Shown one piece after another: positions 17,393 to 27,106 of a stretch of DNA of 64,000 nt. Source of the DNA: Shewanella gaetbuli (GTDB lineage: Bacteria; Pseudomonadota; Gammaproteobacteria; Enterobacterales; Shewanellaceae). Made by a program: the position numbers and the translations under genes. Every line of letters begins with the position of its first letter. Positions within the stretch are counted from its first letter, which is position 1. Location: the NCBI RefSeq assembly GCF_023284065.1, contig NZ_JAKIKP010000009.1, positions 96,002 to 160,001 on the forward strand, written 5' to 3'. Under the pieces are notes generated by a model that worked only from the letters and a program-made list of their open reading frames with translations, searched no databases and was not told where the DNA came from.

Positions 17393-18460
17393 GTGAGAGA
17401 TTTTATTAGGCAGCAAGTTTTGCCTCATTATGGTGTTGATGCAGAAAAAGTCACTATCTCACCGCTTGGAAATGGACATATTAATCAAACTTATTTAGTT
17501 CGATCCGCCAATCACGAATTTGTTTTGCAGCAAATTAATACTGACGTTTTTGAACAGCCACAATATCTTATTCAAAATGCAGTGGTAGTGAGCCAGCATT
17601 TACAAAAGCAAGTTGAGCAAGGTCATTATCAGTTAGATGTTGTGCATCCTATTGCAACCTTGCAACAATCTTATGCTGTCGATTTGGGTGATAAAGGTTA
17701 CTGGCGGGCTATTGGTTACTTGTCGAATAGTCATACTATTGAAGTGGTCAGTGAGCCTAAACATGCCAGTGTTGCCGCTAATGCATTTGGCCATTTTGCG
17801 GCAGCCTTAAGCTCTCTTAACCCCAACGAAGTTATTGATGTTATTCCAGACTTTTTAAATTTACCTTTTCGTATCGCTCAGCTGCAACAGGCGGTAGAGC
17901 AAGATAAGTGTCAACGTTTAGAGGGTTGTCAGCAGTGGGTTGATTTGATACTAACTCAACAATCTTTGTTTGATGAGCTAGCTCAAATTGAGAAACAGTT
18001 ACCACTGAGAATTTGTCACAATGATACTAAAATTAATAATATGCTGTTTGATAAACGCGATATGTCGAGCATGGCGATTATTGATTTAGATACTTGTATG
18101 AAAGGGTATTTAATGTACGACTTTGGCGATATGGTCCGTGCATTCTGTTCGCCAGAAGAAGAGGATTCAACCTCATTAGAGAAAGTCATTGCCAGACCTA
18201 ACATCATTGCTGCGGCAAGTGAAAGTTACATCAATGCACTGGAAGGAATCATAACTCCATTAGAAAAACGGAGCTTGTGGTTAGGTATTAAGGTGATGGC
18301 ATTAATGTTAGGCTGCCGATTTTTAACTGACCATATTAACGGCGACGTTTATTTTTCTATTCATCGCGACCACCATAATTTAGACCGCGCGGCAAACCAG
18401 CTGACTATTTTTAAAAGCTTGTTAGCCCAAGAGGCTATCTTAAAACCTTTATTCGAGTAG
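17393..18460 (+). CDS. APH-fold phosphotransferase (small-molecule or sugar kinase)
   Basis: This 355-residue aminoglycoside-phosphotransferase-fold kinase has the catalytic loop HNDTKINNML beginning at H209, where D211 acts as the base. The metal-binding motif IIDLDTCMKGYLMYDFGDM follows. The N-terminal lobe contains SPLGNGHINQTYLV and FVLQQIN, the nucleotide-binding part. The start is GTG at 17393 with GGAG upstream. Relatives include N-acetylhexosamine 1-kinases and choline/homoserine-type kinases. Nothing here points to antibiotic resistance. It is 12 bp upstream of yjjG and likely co-transcribed, which hints at a metabolite-phosphorylation and dephosphorylation pair. Confidence 0.82.
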   Translation: MRDFIRQQVLPHYGVDAEKVTISPLGNGHINQTYLVRSANHEFVLQQINTDVFEQPQYLIQNAVVVSQHLQKQVEQGHYQLDVVHPIATLQQSYAVDLGDKGYWRAIGYLSNSHTIEVVSEPKHASVAANAFGHFAAALSSLNPNEVIDVIPDFLNLPFRIAQLQQAVEQDKCQRLEGCQQWVDLILTQQSLFDELAQIEKQLPLRICHNDTKINNMLFDKRDMSSMAIIDLDTCMKGYLMYDFGDMVRAFCSPEEEDSTSLEKVIARPNIIAAASESYINALEGIITPLEKRSLWLGIKVMALMLGCRFLTDHINGDVYFSIHRDHHNLDRAANQLTIFKSLLAQEAILKPLFE

Positions 18461-18472
18461 CGCTGATTCAAT

Positions 18473-19174
18473 ATGCATATCTCAAAATACCAGTGGATAT
18501 TATTTGACGCTGATGAAACCTTATTCCACTTTGATGCTTTTGCGGGGTTAAAATTATTATTTTCTCATTATAACGTGCAGTTTTCTGAAGCAGATTATGA
18601 TCATTATCAAAAGGTGAATAAGCCGCTTTGGGTTGAATATCAAAACGGCACTATTGATGCTAAAACATTACAAACCCAAAGATTTGATGAGTGGGGGCAA
18701 AAACTATCAGTGAGCCCTGATGCGTTAAATCATGGTTTTTTAATGGCGATGGCCGACATTTGCCAACCTTTACCGGGGGCAAAATCATTAATTGATTCGC
18801 TTAAAGGTAAAGTGAAACTGGGTATTATTACCAATGGTTTTACTCAGCTTCAGCAAGTTAGATTACAGCGTACAGGTTTAAGTAATGCATTCTCACAAGT
18901 CATAATTTCTGAAGAAGTGGGTAAAGCAAAGCCTGATAAAGCCATTTTTGATTATGCATTTGAGAAGATGGGCCAGCCAAATAAAGCCAATGTATTAATG
19001 GTGGGCGATACCTTGCAATCAGATATTTTAGGTGGGCTAAATGCGGGGGTTGATACCTGCTGGTTAAATAGCGCAAACCTAGTCGCCGATGATGCTATTT
19101 TACCGCATTATCAAGTGAATTCACTGTTAGAACTTCAGCAACGTTTATTGGCTGATACACCCGCTTATAAATAA
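18473..19174 (+). CDS. yjjG: HAD-type pyrimidine 5'-nucleotidase YjjG
   Basis: The 233-residue protein shows the HAD motif I as FDADETLF, with nucleophile D12 and acid/base D14. Motif II is in ITNGFTQLQ, and the lysine and acidic motifs are in EEVGKAKPDKAIFDYAF and MVGDTLQSDILGG. The C1 cap fits YjjG, a house-cleaning nucleotidase that removes non-canonical pyrimidine monophosphates. It follows the kinase gene by 12 bp and ends before a hairpin terminator shared with mrcA on the other strand. Confidence 0.9.
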   Translation: MHISKYQWILFDADETLFHFDAFAGLKLLFSHYNVQFSEADYDHYQKVNKPLWVEYQNGTIDAKTLQTQRFDEWGQKLSVSPDALNHGFLMAMADICQPLPGAKSLIDSLKGKVKLGIITNGFTQLQQVRLQRTGLSNAFSQVIISEEVGKAKPDKAIFDYAFEKMGQPNKANVLMVGDTLQSDILGGLNAGVDTCWLNSANLVADDAILPHYQVNSLLELQQRLLADTPAYK

Positions 19175-19192
19175 ACCTATATGCCTAACATT

Positions 19193-19216
19193 CCAAGGGC
19201 AGTTTACTGCCCTTGG
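19193..19216. terminator. Bidirectional hairpin between yjjG and mrcA
   Basis: A perfect 10-bp stem (CCAAGGGCAG with CTGCCCTTGG) closes on TTTA between two convergent genes. T-runs are poor on both sides, so it may be only partly effective. Confidence 0.6.
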
Positions 19217-19233
19217 GTTATCAGACTTAGCTG

Positions 19234-21816
19234 TTATTGGAATAAATCTTCTGCAGGGTTATCGATAAATATTTCACCTGACTGTTGAGCCTCTTTCACA
19301 TACTCAGTTGGCTCTGTACCCTCAACAAAGTATTCGAATGAGGTGGTATGGTCAGTTTTACGCGTCAGCTTACCGGTTTCTAAATCAATACGTACTGATA
19401 CAATGCCTCTAGGAGGCTCAGATGGATATTCTGGAGTACCTTTTAACGCTTGATTCATGAAATCATTCCAACCTGGGCCAGCTGTTTTCGCACCTGCTTC
19501 AGCACCTGATATTTGGTCAGGTGCGCCATTTGCCATCCAACTTGTACGACCCAGTTGACGCCCGTGATCATCAAAACCTACCCAGAAAGTTGACGTTAGT
19601 GTTGGATTAAAGCCACTAAACCAAGTGTCTCTTGATTCATTGGTTGTACCGGTTTTACCCGCAATATCGTGACGACGGATCAGCTTTGACGCACGCCAAG
19701 CCGTACCATTCCAGCCCGTCCCTTTACTCCAATCACCGCCACCCCAAATAACACTTTTTAATGCTTCGGTAATTAAGAAAGCGGTTTGCTCAGAAATAAT
19801 TTGCTTGGCATAACGGCCATTCTCACGCTGACAAACTAACGCCTCATCATCTAAGCTTGCGGCAACTGAGGCAGCATCATCGGTATTGTTGAGTTCATCG
19901 CTCATTGCAGAAAATGGATCGTCGATTTCAAGTGCAGATTGAGTATCAACGTCGGTTTCAACACTGACTTCTTCAGGAGGTGAGCAGGCTAGTGTTGGTG
20001 ATGCTTGCTCAATCACATTTCCAAAGGCATCAGTAACATGGTCTATAAAGTAGGGCTCAACTAAGTAGCCACCGTTGGCAAATACGTTAAACGCTGTCGC
20101 CACTTGCAATGGTGTTACAGAGGGAGAACCTAAAGCTAAAGACTCATTCCGTGGTAAATCGGCTGGGTCAAAACCAAACTTAACCAACGTATCAATGGTT
20201 TTTTGTATGCCTGTATGACGTAATGCGCGAACAGACATTACGTTAATCGACTGCGCTAAACCCACTCGTAAGCGTGTTGGGCCACCATAAATATCAGGTG
20301 AGTTTTTAGGCCTCCAGGCAGTCCCTTGGCGAGTGTCTGGCTTATTGATTGGTGCATTATTAATAAGTGTCGCTAAAGTCCAATCTTGTTCTAATGTTGT
20401 CGCATAAATGAAGGGTTTAATATTAGAACCTAACTGTCGCTTGGCTTGTGTGACTCGATTAAATTGGCTTTGACCAAAACTAAATCCACCCACTAATGAA
20501 CGAATAGCTCCATCAAATGGATCAAGGCTGACCGTTGCACTGGAAACCTCAGGAATTTGAGAGAGTTGCCAATGGTCACCGTTATGCCTGACATACACCT
20601 GTTGCCCCACATCTAGAATATCGCTGGCAAGTTTAGGGGGTAAACCTTGACGCTTATCTGTGATGTACTTACGAGCCCATTTTAGCCCGTTCCAATTCAA
20701 GGTTTGTTGTTGACCATTAGCCAATAAAACTTGTGCTTGTTGTTCAGATACACTCAACACTGCTGCGGGTTTAATACCTTGTAGCTCTGATGTTTTGCTT
20801 AATCGTTCGATAATTTGTTCATGTTCTAACGGTGTTTCTGTCCATAGTTGCGAAATAGGACCGCGATACCCATGACGTTGGTCATACGCAAATACATTGT
20901 TGCGTAATGCATCTTGTGCCATGAGCTGTAAGTCTGAAGAAATAGTAGTGTAAACATTATATCCATTGGTATAAGCAGCTTCTTCACCGTACTTTTGAAT
21001 CATGTAATCACGAGCCATTTCAGATATATATGGCGCATACAAGTCAATTTCAGCCCCATGATATTTGGCCGTGACTGGAGCATTGCTAGCAGCTTGATAC
21101 TCATCTTGAGTGATATTGTTTCTCTCAAGCATTCTGCTTAATACCCAGTTTCGGCGAGCAACGGCTCTGGTTGGGTTGCGAATTGGGTTCGCTGCTGAAG
21201 GCGCTTGAGGTAAACCGGCAATCATCGCCATTTCAGGTAAGGTTAATTCATCTAAGTTTTTGCCGTAATAAACTTGAGCTGCTGCGCCAACACCGTAAGC
21301 ACGGTTACCTAAAAATGAGCGATTTAAATAAAGGGTTAAGATTTCATGCTTGGTGAGGGCTTTTTCAATTTTTAAGGCTAAAAAGATTTCTTTAATTTTA
21401 CGAATGTAGGTTTTTTCATTCGATAAGAAAAAGCCACGAGCGACCTGTTGGGTAATAGTACTGGCACCTTGGCTCTTTTTACCGGTGGTGATCAAAATGG
21501 TCGCTGCACGAATAATTCCAATGGGGTCAATGCCTTTGTGCTCAAAGAACCTAGCGTCTTCAGTATCAAGTACTGCGTCAATTAATTGTTGCGGCACCTC
21601 TTCAAATTCGACAGGAATTCGACGTTTCTCACCAAATTGAGAAATGAGTTTTCCATCACTACTGTATATACGTAATGGCGTTTGTAATTGAACTGTTTTT
21701 AGTGAATTGACATCAGGTAAATCTGGCAATACATAAAAATATGCCGCTGCAATAGCGCCAATTCCTAATAAAGTTAAACTTAAAAAGGCAATAATTAATC
21801 GCTTAAACCACTTCAC
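19234..21816 (-). CDS. mrcA: Penicillin-binding protein 1A (peptidoglycan glycosyltransferase/transpeptidase)
   Basis: This class A PBP polymerises glycan strands and cross-links peptides on the outer face of the inner membrane. The 860-residue protein has one N-terminal transmembrane helix (about 8-28). The GT51 domain shows EDARFFEHKGID and GASTITQQVARGFFLS. An OB-like insert follows. The transpeptidase domain has the catalytic SNIK near residue 464, SIN in AQSINVMS, and KTGT near 720. The start is GTG at 21816 with GGA eight bases upstream. It is divergent from pilM, a neighbourhood conserved in gammaproteobacteria. Its activator LpoA is encoded at 36-38 kb in the same window. Confidence 0.96.
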   Translation of the reverse strand: MKWFKRLIIAFLSLTLLGIGAIAAAYFYVLPDLPDVNSLKTVQLQTPLRIYSSDGKLISQFGEKRRIPVEFEEVPQQLIDAVLDTEDARFFEHKGIDPIGIIRAATILITTGKKSQGASTITQQVARGFFLSNEKTYIRKIKEIFLALKIEKALTKHEILTLYLNRSFLGNRAYGVGAAAQVYYGKNLDELTLPEMAMIAGLPQAPSAANPIRNPTRAVARRNWVLSRMLERNNITQDEYQAASNAPVTAKYHGAEIDLYAPYISEMARDYMIQKYGEEAAYTNGYNVYTTISSDLQLMAQDALRNNVFAYDQRHGYRGPISQLWTETPLEHEQIIERLSKTSELQGIKPAAVLSVSEQQAQVLLANGQQQTLNWNGLKWARKYITDKRQGLPPKLASDILDVGQQVYVRHNGDHWQLSQIPEVSSATVSLDPFDGAIRSLVGGFSFGQSQFNRVTQAKRQLGSNIKPFIYATTLEQDWTLATLINNAPINKPDTRQGTAWRPKNSPDIYGGPTRLRVGLAQSINVMSVRALRHTGIQKTIDTLVKFGFDPADLPRNESLALGSPSVTPLQVATAFNVFANGGYLVEPYFIDHVTDAFGNVIEQASPTLACSPPEEVSVETDVDTQSALEIDDPFSAMSDELNNTDDAASVAASLDDEALVCQRENGRYAKQIISEQTAFLITEALKSVIWGGGDWSKGTGWNGTAWRASKLIRRHDIAGKTGTTNESRDTWFSGFNPTLTSTFWVGFDDHGRQLGRTSWMANGAPDQISGAEAGAKTAGPGWNDFMNQALKGTPEYPSEPPRGIVSVRIDLETGKLTRKTDHTTSFEYFVEGTEPTEYVKEAQQSGEIFIDNPAEDLFQ

Positions 21817-22017
21817 GTATCAATTCCAAAAATCTCAAATAGAGGCAATAGTATATAAGCCGTAGGCGTTTTGTTGAAGTAAAAACGGCGAAAGTTAAAA
21901 TAGTATTTGTAAAAAATAGAAACATTTTATACAAATAAGTGTAACTAGATGATTTTGTGCTACTATGAAAACTTACTAAAACTTATTAAAACAATAATAG
22001 AATAGTGATGATGGAAT

Positions 22018-23097
22018 ATGCTTTCTAAATTATGGAAACGTCAAGCACCGCAAATGCTGGGAGTCGATATTGGCTCTCATGAAGTAAAAGCCATATTGTT
22101 GGGTAAGACTGCTGACGGTTATAAAATTCAAAACTATGCTGCTGTGCCAATTAAAAAAGGTGCGGTGGTTGATCATGATATTCGTGATTCAGAGGCCTTA
22201 TTGGAGTGCTTACAAAAAGTGATGCGCTCTTTACCTAAAGGTGTGAAAAATGCTGCTGTGGCAGTTTCTGGATCTGCGGTTATGACAAAAGTGATTTACA
22301 TGGACGCTTCATTAAACGAAGAAGAAATGGAAGCACAAATTGAAATTGAAGCGGATAATTTAATCCCATACTCACTGGATGAAGTGAGCATTGATTTCGA
22401 AACGCTTAGTCAAAACGCAACGGACCCATCAAAGGTGGATGTACTATTAAGTGCATGCCGCACTGAGAATATTGACTCCCGAGTAGATGCACTTGATGAC
22501 GTTGGCTTAGATGTCAAAGTGGTTGATGTTGAAGGTTATGCGCTTGGTCGTTCTGCGGAATTAATATACTCACAACTGCCAGAAGGCGCGAAAGATAAAA
22601 CCATTGCTATGGTTGATGTGGGTGCCAATATTACCACTTTTGCAGTGGTTGAGGCCGGTGAAACTACATTCATTCGAGAACAAGCTTTTGGTGGTGAATT
22701 ATTCACTCAGTCAATTTTGTCTTTTTATGGCATGTCTTATGCTGAAGCTGAAGCTGCGAAAATAAGTGCTAACCTACCTCGTAATTATATGTTTGAAGTG
22801 TTATCTCCTTTTCAAACGCAGTTACTGCAACAAATTAAGCGTACCTTACAAATTTATTGTACTGCCAGCGGCCGCGATAAAGTTGATTACGTCGTGTTGA
22901 GTGGTGGTACGGGTAAATTAGAGGGGATGGTCTCAGTGTTAGATAAGGAATTAGGTGTTCATGCGATTGTAGCAGACCCATTTCAGGGATGCTTACACGC
23001 AGATGACAATATTAAGTCGCAAATACAACCCTCAATAAACAAATTTATGGTAGCCAGTGGGTTAGCCTTGAGGAGTTATGCTCAATGGCGAACATAA
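22018..23097 (+). CDS. pilM: Type IV pilus assembly protein PilM
   Basis: PilM is a cytoplasmic actin-like ATP-binding protein that binds the N-terminus of PilN and links the inner-membrane platform to the pilus motor. The 359-residue protein shows the FtsA/actin-type phosphate motifs VDIGSHEVKAILL near the start and MVDVGANITTFAVV, plus VLSGGTGKLEGM at the adenosine site. It is the first gene of pilMNOPQ. Its last 13 bases overlap the pilN start, which indicates translational coupling. GGA five bases upstream supports the ATG at 22018. Confidence 0.95.
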   Translation: MLSKLWKRQAPQMLGVDIGSHEVKAILLGKTADGYKIQNYAAVPIKKGAVVDHDIRDSEALLECLQKVMRSLPKGVKNAAVAVSGSAVMTKVIYMDASLNEEEMEAQIEIEADNLIPYSLDEVSIDFETLSQNATDPSKVDVLLSACRTENIDSRVDALDDVGLDVKVVDVEGYALGRSAELIYSQLPEGAKDKTIAMVDVGANITTFAVVEAGETTFIREQAFGGELFTQSILSFYGMSYAEAEAAKISANLPRNYMFEVLSPFQTQLLQQIKRTLQIYCTASGRDKVDYVVLSGGTGKLEGMVSVLDKELGVHAIVADPFQGCLHADDNIKSQIQPSINKFMVASGLALRSYAQWRT

Positions 23098-23669
23098 ACT
23101 TACTGCCGTGGCGTGAAGAGTCACGAGAAAAACAAAAGCGCGATTTTATCGGTATTCTTGCACTGGTATTTTTGTTGACCTCTTTGTTGGTATACCTGTT
23201 TATCAGCTATATTGAGTTAGTCACAGATGATCAGCGTCAACGTAATCAATACTTAATGTCTGAAATCAGCCTGTTAGACGCGCAAATTGCCGAAATTAAA
23301 AAAATTACTGAGCGTAAAAAGGACATTGAAAGAAGAACAGAAATTATTCTTGGCCTTCAGCAATCACGTAATTTGCCGACACATGTTTTAGATGAGTTAG
23401 TTAGAATTGTCCCTCCAGGAATTTATTTATCTAGTATTGAGAAAAAAGGCAGTATTCTTTGGATCGAAGGACGAAGTGAATCCAATAACAACGTTGCTAA
23501 TATGATGAGAAAAGTAAAAACATCACGTTTTTTAAATGACCCAAGTATGCAGTCTATTATTTCTCAAAATGACAATATACGTCAGTTACAACGCTTTAAA
23601 TTAAGAGTGTCGATTACAGATGAATTTGGAAATAAAGCCCTTGATATGCAACAAGGAGCGACAAAATGA
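23085..23669 (+). CDS. pilN: Type IV pilus assembly protein PilN
   Basis: PilN is a bitopic inner-membrane protein. The first residues MANINLLPWREE contain the conserved INLLPW motif that inserts into PilM. One transmembrane helix spans about residues 22-43. A periplasmic coiled coil (about 45-85) and an alpha/beta domain that pairs with PilO follow. The length of 194 residues is normal. It overlaps pilM by 13 bp and pilO by 4 bp. Confidence 0.95.
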   Translation: MANINLLPWREESREKQKRDFIGILALVFLLTSLLVYLFISYIELVTDDQRQRNQYLMSEISLLDAQIAEIKKITERKKDIERRTEIILGLQQSRNLPTHVLDELVRIVPPGIYLSSIEKKGSILWIEGRSESNNNVANMMRKVKTSRFLNDPSMQSIISQNDNIRQLQRFKLRVSITDEFGNKALDMQQGATK

Positions 23670-24280
23670 ATCTAGATTTAGACCAATTTAATGATATTGA
23701 TTTTGAGAATATTGGTAGCTGGCCAAAGTTAGTTAAGATTGTGTTTGCCTCTTTCTTATCTCTTTGTGTCATCGGGGCGAGTTACTATTTATTTATCGCT
23801 GATACTATTGCCGTGATGGAGACGGAACAGAAGAAAGAAATTGAATTAAAAGCAGATTTTGAGTCGAAATATCGTTTAGCTGCTAATCTTAAGTTATATC
23901 GTGAACAATTGGTCATCATGGAAGAGCAATTTGCAGAGCTATTAAAAATGCTGCCTTCTGAAAATGAAATGCCTGGATTACTTGATGATATTACTTTTGT
24001 GGCAACTGATGCAGGCCTACGTATTAATAGTTTGGATTGGGATGCTGAAATTGAGCGCGACTTTTATATAGAGTTTCCGATTCGATTAAACGTCGAGGGC
24101 GATTATCACCAAATAGGCAATATGGTGAGTGGTGTGGCTAAGTTGCCCCGTATTGTGAGTTTGCATGACTTTACCATTACTCATAATGAAGCAGGTGGTT
24201 TGTCGATGGCTATTTTAGCCAAAACATACCGTTTTAAAGAAGGTGCACAGTTACCTAAAGAAAATAAGGGGAAGAAGTAA
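23666..24280 (+). CDS. pilO: Type IV pilus assembly protein PilO
   Basis: PilO forms the periplasmic heterodimer with PilN that connects the pilus platform to PilP and the secretin. The 204-residue protein has a short acidic cytoplasmic N-terminus, a transmembrane helix at about 25-47, a coiled coil (about 50-90) and the ferredoxin-like periplasmic domain, including MLPSENEMPGLLDDI. The start codon overlaps the pilN stop (ATGA), and its own stop is directly followed by the pilP ATG. Confidence 0.95.
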   Translation: MNLDLDQFNDIDFENIGSWPKLVKIVFASFLSLCVIGASYYLFIADTIAVMETEQKKEIELKADFESKYRLAANLKLYREQLVIMEEQFAELLKMLPSENEMPGLLDDITFVATDAGLRINSLDWDAEIERDFYIEFPIRLNVEGDYHQIGNMVSGVAKLPRIVSLHDFTITHNEAGGLSMAILAKTYRFKEGAQLPKENKGKK

Positions 24281-24799
24281 ATGAAACTTTTACCCATTTT
24301 TATTGGTGCTAGCGTATTGTTAACAGGTTGTATTGGTGACCACAGTGACCTAAAGTTATTTGTGACGACCACAAAAGCACAGCATGTTGCACATATTCCA
24401 CCTTTGAAAGAGACACCAAAGTTTGAGCATTTTGCTTATCAAGCGGAGCTGATGCGTAGTCCGTTTATTCCTCCCTCAAGGGAGTTAACCGAAGAAGTTA
24501 TCGACACCTCAAAAGATTGCTTACAGCCTGATCTTAAAAGGCGTAAAGGTCGCTTAGAAACCTACGCGTTAGATAATTTAAAAATGCGTGGAACGTTGAG
24601 CGAAGATGGCACCACTTGGGCATTAGTCGAATCGACCGATTCCAATGTTTATCGTATGGGTGTAGGTGAGTATTTAGGTCTTTATCATGGTCGTATTGCC
24701 AATGTGACACCTCAATACATCGAAATTATAGAATTAATTCCTGACGGTTCAGGTTGCTGGGCTGAACGCCCAAGTAGCTTAGAACTTTCAGGTCAATAA
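24281..24799 (+). CDS. pilP: Type IV pilus lipoprotein PilP
   Basis: PilP is an inner-membrane lipoprotein that ties PilN/PilO to the outer-membrane secretin. The signal sequence ends in the lipobox LTGC with lipidated C17. The beta-sandwich domain at about 95-165 includes LKMRGTLSEDGTTWALVE, VYRMGVGEYLGLYHGRI and QYIEIIELIPDG, all typical of the family. The 172-residue length is standard. The ATG abuts the pilO stop with no spacer, so translation is probably coupled. Confidence 0.95.
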   Translation: MKLLPIFIGASVLLTGCIGDHSDLKLFVTTTKAQHVAHIPPLKETPKFEHFAYQAELMRSPFIPPSRELTEEVIDTSKDCLQPDLKRRKGRLETYALDNLKMRGTLSEDGTTWALVESTDSNVYRMGVGEYLGLYHGRIANVTPQYIEIIELIPDGSGCWAERPSSLELSGQ

Positions 24800-24821
24800 C
24801 CGTGCGAAGGATGAGGGAACA

Positions 24822-26870
24822 ATGAAATCTTCTGCCGCGATGAGAATATCAATGACGAATTCATCAACAATCAAAGCTCTTTTAGGGGCGGTATTATTCA
24901 TATGTGCATTGCCAAGTGCTGTTGCAGCTAATCGTTTGGTTGATGTTAAATATCACTCAATAGTTGACCATCAACTGGAGCTTGAACTGGTATTTGATTC
25001 ACCAGTAACCTCTCCGAAGGTTGACTTGTCAGCAGACCCTGCTGAAATCATGTTGAGTTTTGGCGATAGCATATCGGATTTACCGTCAGAAGAGATCCCA
25101 ATTGATACCGTGGGTGTGGAGAGTTTAACGACACAACAACAGTCTGAAAATTTATCAGTTGTTGTCGCTTTAGACAGTGTTAAACCTTACCAAGGTAAAA
25201 TTGTTGGTAATACTTATCGACTCACCATCAACGATGCCGTTTCTGGCCCTTCTAGTGCCGATAACCCTTTTGTTAATACCATTAATAGCATTGATTTTCG
25301 TCGTAACAGTAAAGGCGGTGGTGAATTAATTTTTAATTTAAGTAACCGTTCAGTCGCTGCAAATGTGCAGCAGGTTGGGGCCAAATTAGAAATCAAACTA
25401 TATAACACCAACATCAGTAGTGACTTATTGTATGTTATGGATGTGCAAGACTTTGCCACGCCTGTAAGCAGTTTTGAAACGTTCAAAGAGGATTTAACCT
25501 CGCGCATTATGGTAGATGTTGACGGTTCGTATGAATATGACCACAAGCAAGACGGTAATGTTTTCAGAGTTAACATTGATAAAGTTGAGCGAGTATCAGT
25601 CGCAAAAGAAGAAAAGAAATATAATGGTCGTTCACTCTCATTAAATTTCCAAAACATATCAGTACGCACCGTGCTGCAAATTATTGCTGATTACAATAAC
25701 TTCAACTTAGTGACCAGTGACACTGTAGAAGGCAACATCACGCTGCGTTTAGATGACGTGCCTTGGGATCAAGCTTTAGATTTGATTCTGCAAACTAAAG
25801 GTCTTGATAAACGTATTGAAGGGAATATTTTGATGGTTGCTCCAAGCGAGGAGTTAGCCATTAGAGAAAGCAACGAACTTAAAAATAAGCAAGAAGTAAA
25901 AGAGTTAGCGCCATTATATTCAGAATATCTACAAATTAACTATGCCAAAGCATTAGATATTGCAGAGTTATTAAAAGGAGCTGATTCAAGCTTATTATCT
26001 AACCGAGGAAGTGTGGCGGTTGATGAACGAACCAATACTTTATTAGTTAAAGACACCGCTGAAATTTTAGAAAGTGTGCACCGTCTAATTGATGTGCTTG
26101 ATATTCCAATTAAGCAAGTATTGATTGAATCTCGTATGGTGACAGTAAAAGATGATGTATCAGAAGACTTAGGTATTCGTTGGGGTATTACAGACCAACA
26201 GGGATCTAAAGGAACTTCAGGTAGACTAGAAGGTGCGGGGGATATTGCCAGTGGTATTATTCCAGGTTTAGATGACCGTTTAAATGTTAATTTACCTGCG
26301 GCAGTATCAAACCCAACTAGTATTGCTTTCCATGTCGCTAAGTTAGCCGATGGTACGGTGCTAGACTTAGAGTTAAGCGCCCTAGAGCAAGAAAATAAAG
26401 GTGAGATTATTGCCAGCCCACGTATTACGACATCGAATCAAAAAGCCGCTTATATTGAGCAAGGTGTAGAGATTCCATATGTCGAGTCGGCTTCAAGTGG
26501 TGCCACCTCTGTTAGCTTTAAAAAGGCAGTATTATCGCTGCGGGTGACCCCACAAATTACCCCTGATAACCGTGTCATTCTTGACCTTGAAATCACTCAA
26601 GACTCTCAAGGTCAGGTTGTGCAAACACCCACGGGTGAAGCAGTATCAATTGATACTCAGCGTATTGGAACTCAAGTGCTAGTTGATAACGGTGAAACAA
26701 TTGTATTAGGGGGTATTTACCAGCAAAACCTGATCAGCCGGGTCAGCAAAGTCCCTGTGTTAGGTGATATTCCTTTAGTGGGTTTCTTATTTAGAAACAC
26801 CACCGATAGCAACGAAAGACAAGAATTGCTTATTTTTGTGACGCCTAAAATTATCTCAGAAAAATTATAA
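24822..26870 (+). CDS. pilQ: Type IV pilus secretin PilQ
   Basis: PilQ forms the outer-membrane channel through which the pilus fibre passes. After a signal peptide ending near PSAVAANR, the 682-residue protein has AMIN domains (about 38-250, peptidoglycan binding). The N0/STN domain includes NFQNISVRTVLQIIADYNNFNLV. The N1 domain is around INYAKALDIAELL. The secretin core carries VPVLGDIPLVGFLFRNTT and ends LLIFVTPKII. GAGGGAAC precedes the ATG at 24822. A strong terminator follows, so the operon ends here rather than running into aroK. Confidence 0.96.
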   Translation: MKSSAAMRISMTNSSTIKALLGAVLFICALPSAVAANRLVDVKYHSIVDHQLELELVFDSPVTSPKVDLSADPAEIMLSFGDSISDLPSEEIPIDTVGVESLTTQQQSENLSVVVALDSVKPYQGKIVGNTYRLTINDAVSGPSSADNPFVNTINSIDFRRNSKGGGELIFNLSNRSVAANVQQVGAKLEIKLYNTNISSDLLYVMDVQDFATPVSSFETFKEDLTSRIMVDVDGSYEYDHKQDGNVFRVNIDKVERVSVAKEEKKYNGRSLSLNFQNISVRTVLQIIADYNNFNLVTSDTVEGNITLRLDDVPWDQALDLILQTKGLDKRIEGNILMVAPSEELAIRESNELKNKQEVKELAPLYSEYLQINYAKALDIAELLKGADSSLLSNRGSVAVDERTNTLLVKDTAEILESVHRLIDVLDIPIKQVLIESRMVTVKDDVSEDLGIRWGITDQQGSKGTSGRLEGAGDIASGIIPGLDDRLNVNLPAAVSNPTSIAFHVAKLADGTVLDLELSALEQENKGEIIASPRITTSNQKAAYIEQGVEIPYVESASSGATSVSFKKAVLSLRVTPQITPDNRVILDLEITQDSQGQVVQTPTGEAVSIDTQRIGTQVLVDNGETIVLGGIYQQNLISRVSKVPVLGDIPLVGFLFRNTTDSNERQELLIFVTPKIISEKL

Positions 26871-26888
26871 GCCTCATAAAGCATAATA

Positions 26889-26925
26889 ATCAGGCCAGCT
26901 ATAATGTAGCTGGCCTGATGTTTTT
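26889..26925 (+). terminator. Terminator of pilMNOPQ
   Basis: A 13-bp perfect stem (ATCAGGCCAGCTA with TAGCTGGCCTGAT) closes on TAATG and is followed by GTTTTT. It lies 19 bp after the pilQ stop. Confidence 0.88.
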
Positions 26926-27106
26926 AACTCGCATAATAAATATATTTAATAAATTGGTTATAAATTGCAGCCATGACTTGCCAGCAATAGGCTTAAACTG
27001 AGATAATCCTCCGTCAAGTCTCATTAGAGCAGGTAATAATTTAAGCGGTCGACAGTTTCTTTTGTCGATTAGGCATTCTTTCATATAAGATTCAGACGTA
27101 TACGAA

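Noticed and set aside
17393..18460. Antibiotic-resistance interpretation of the aminoglycoside-phosphotransferase-like kinase
   Set aside because: The APH fold is shared by many metabolite kinases. The gene is in a housekeeping context beside yjjG and has no mobile element near it.
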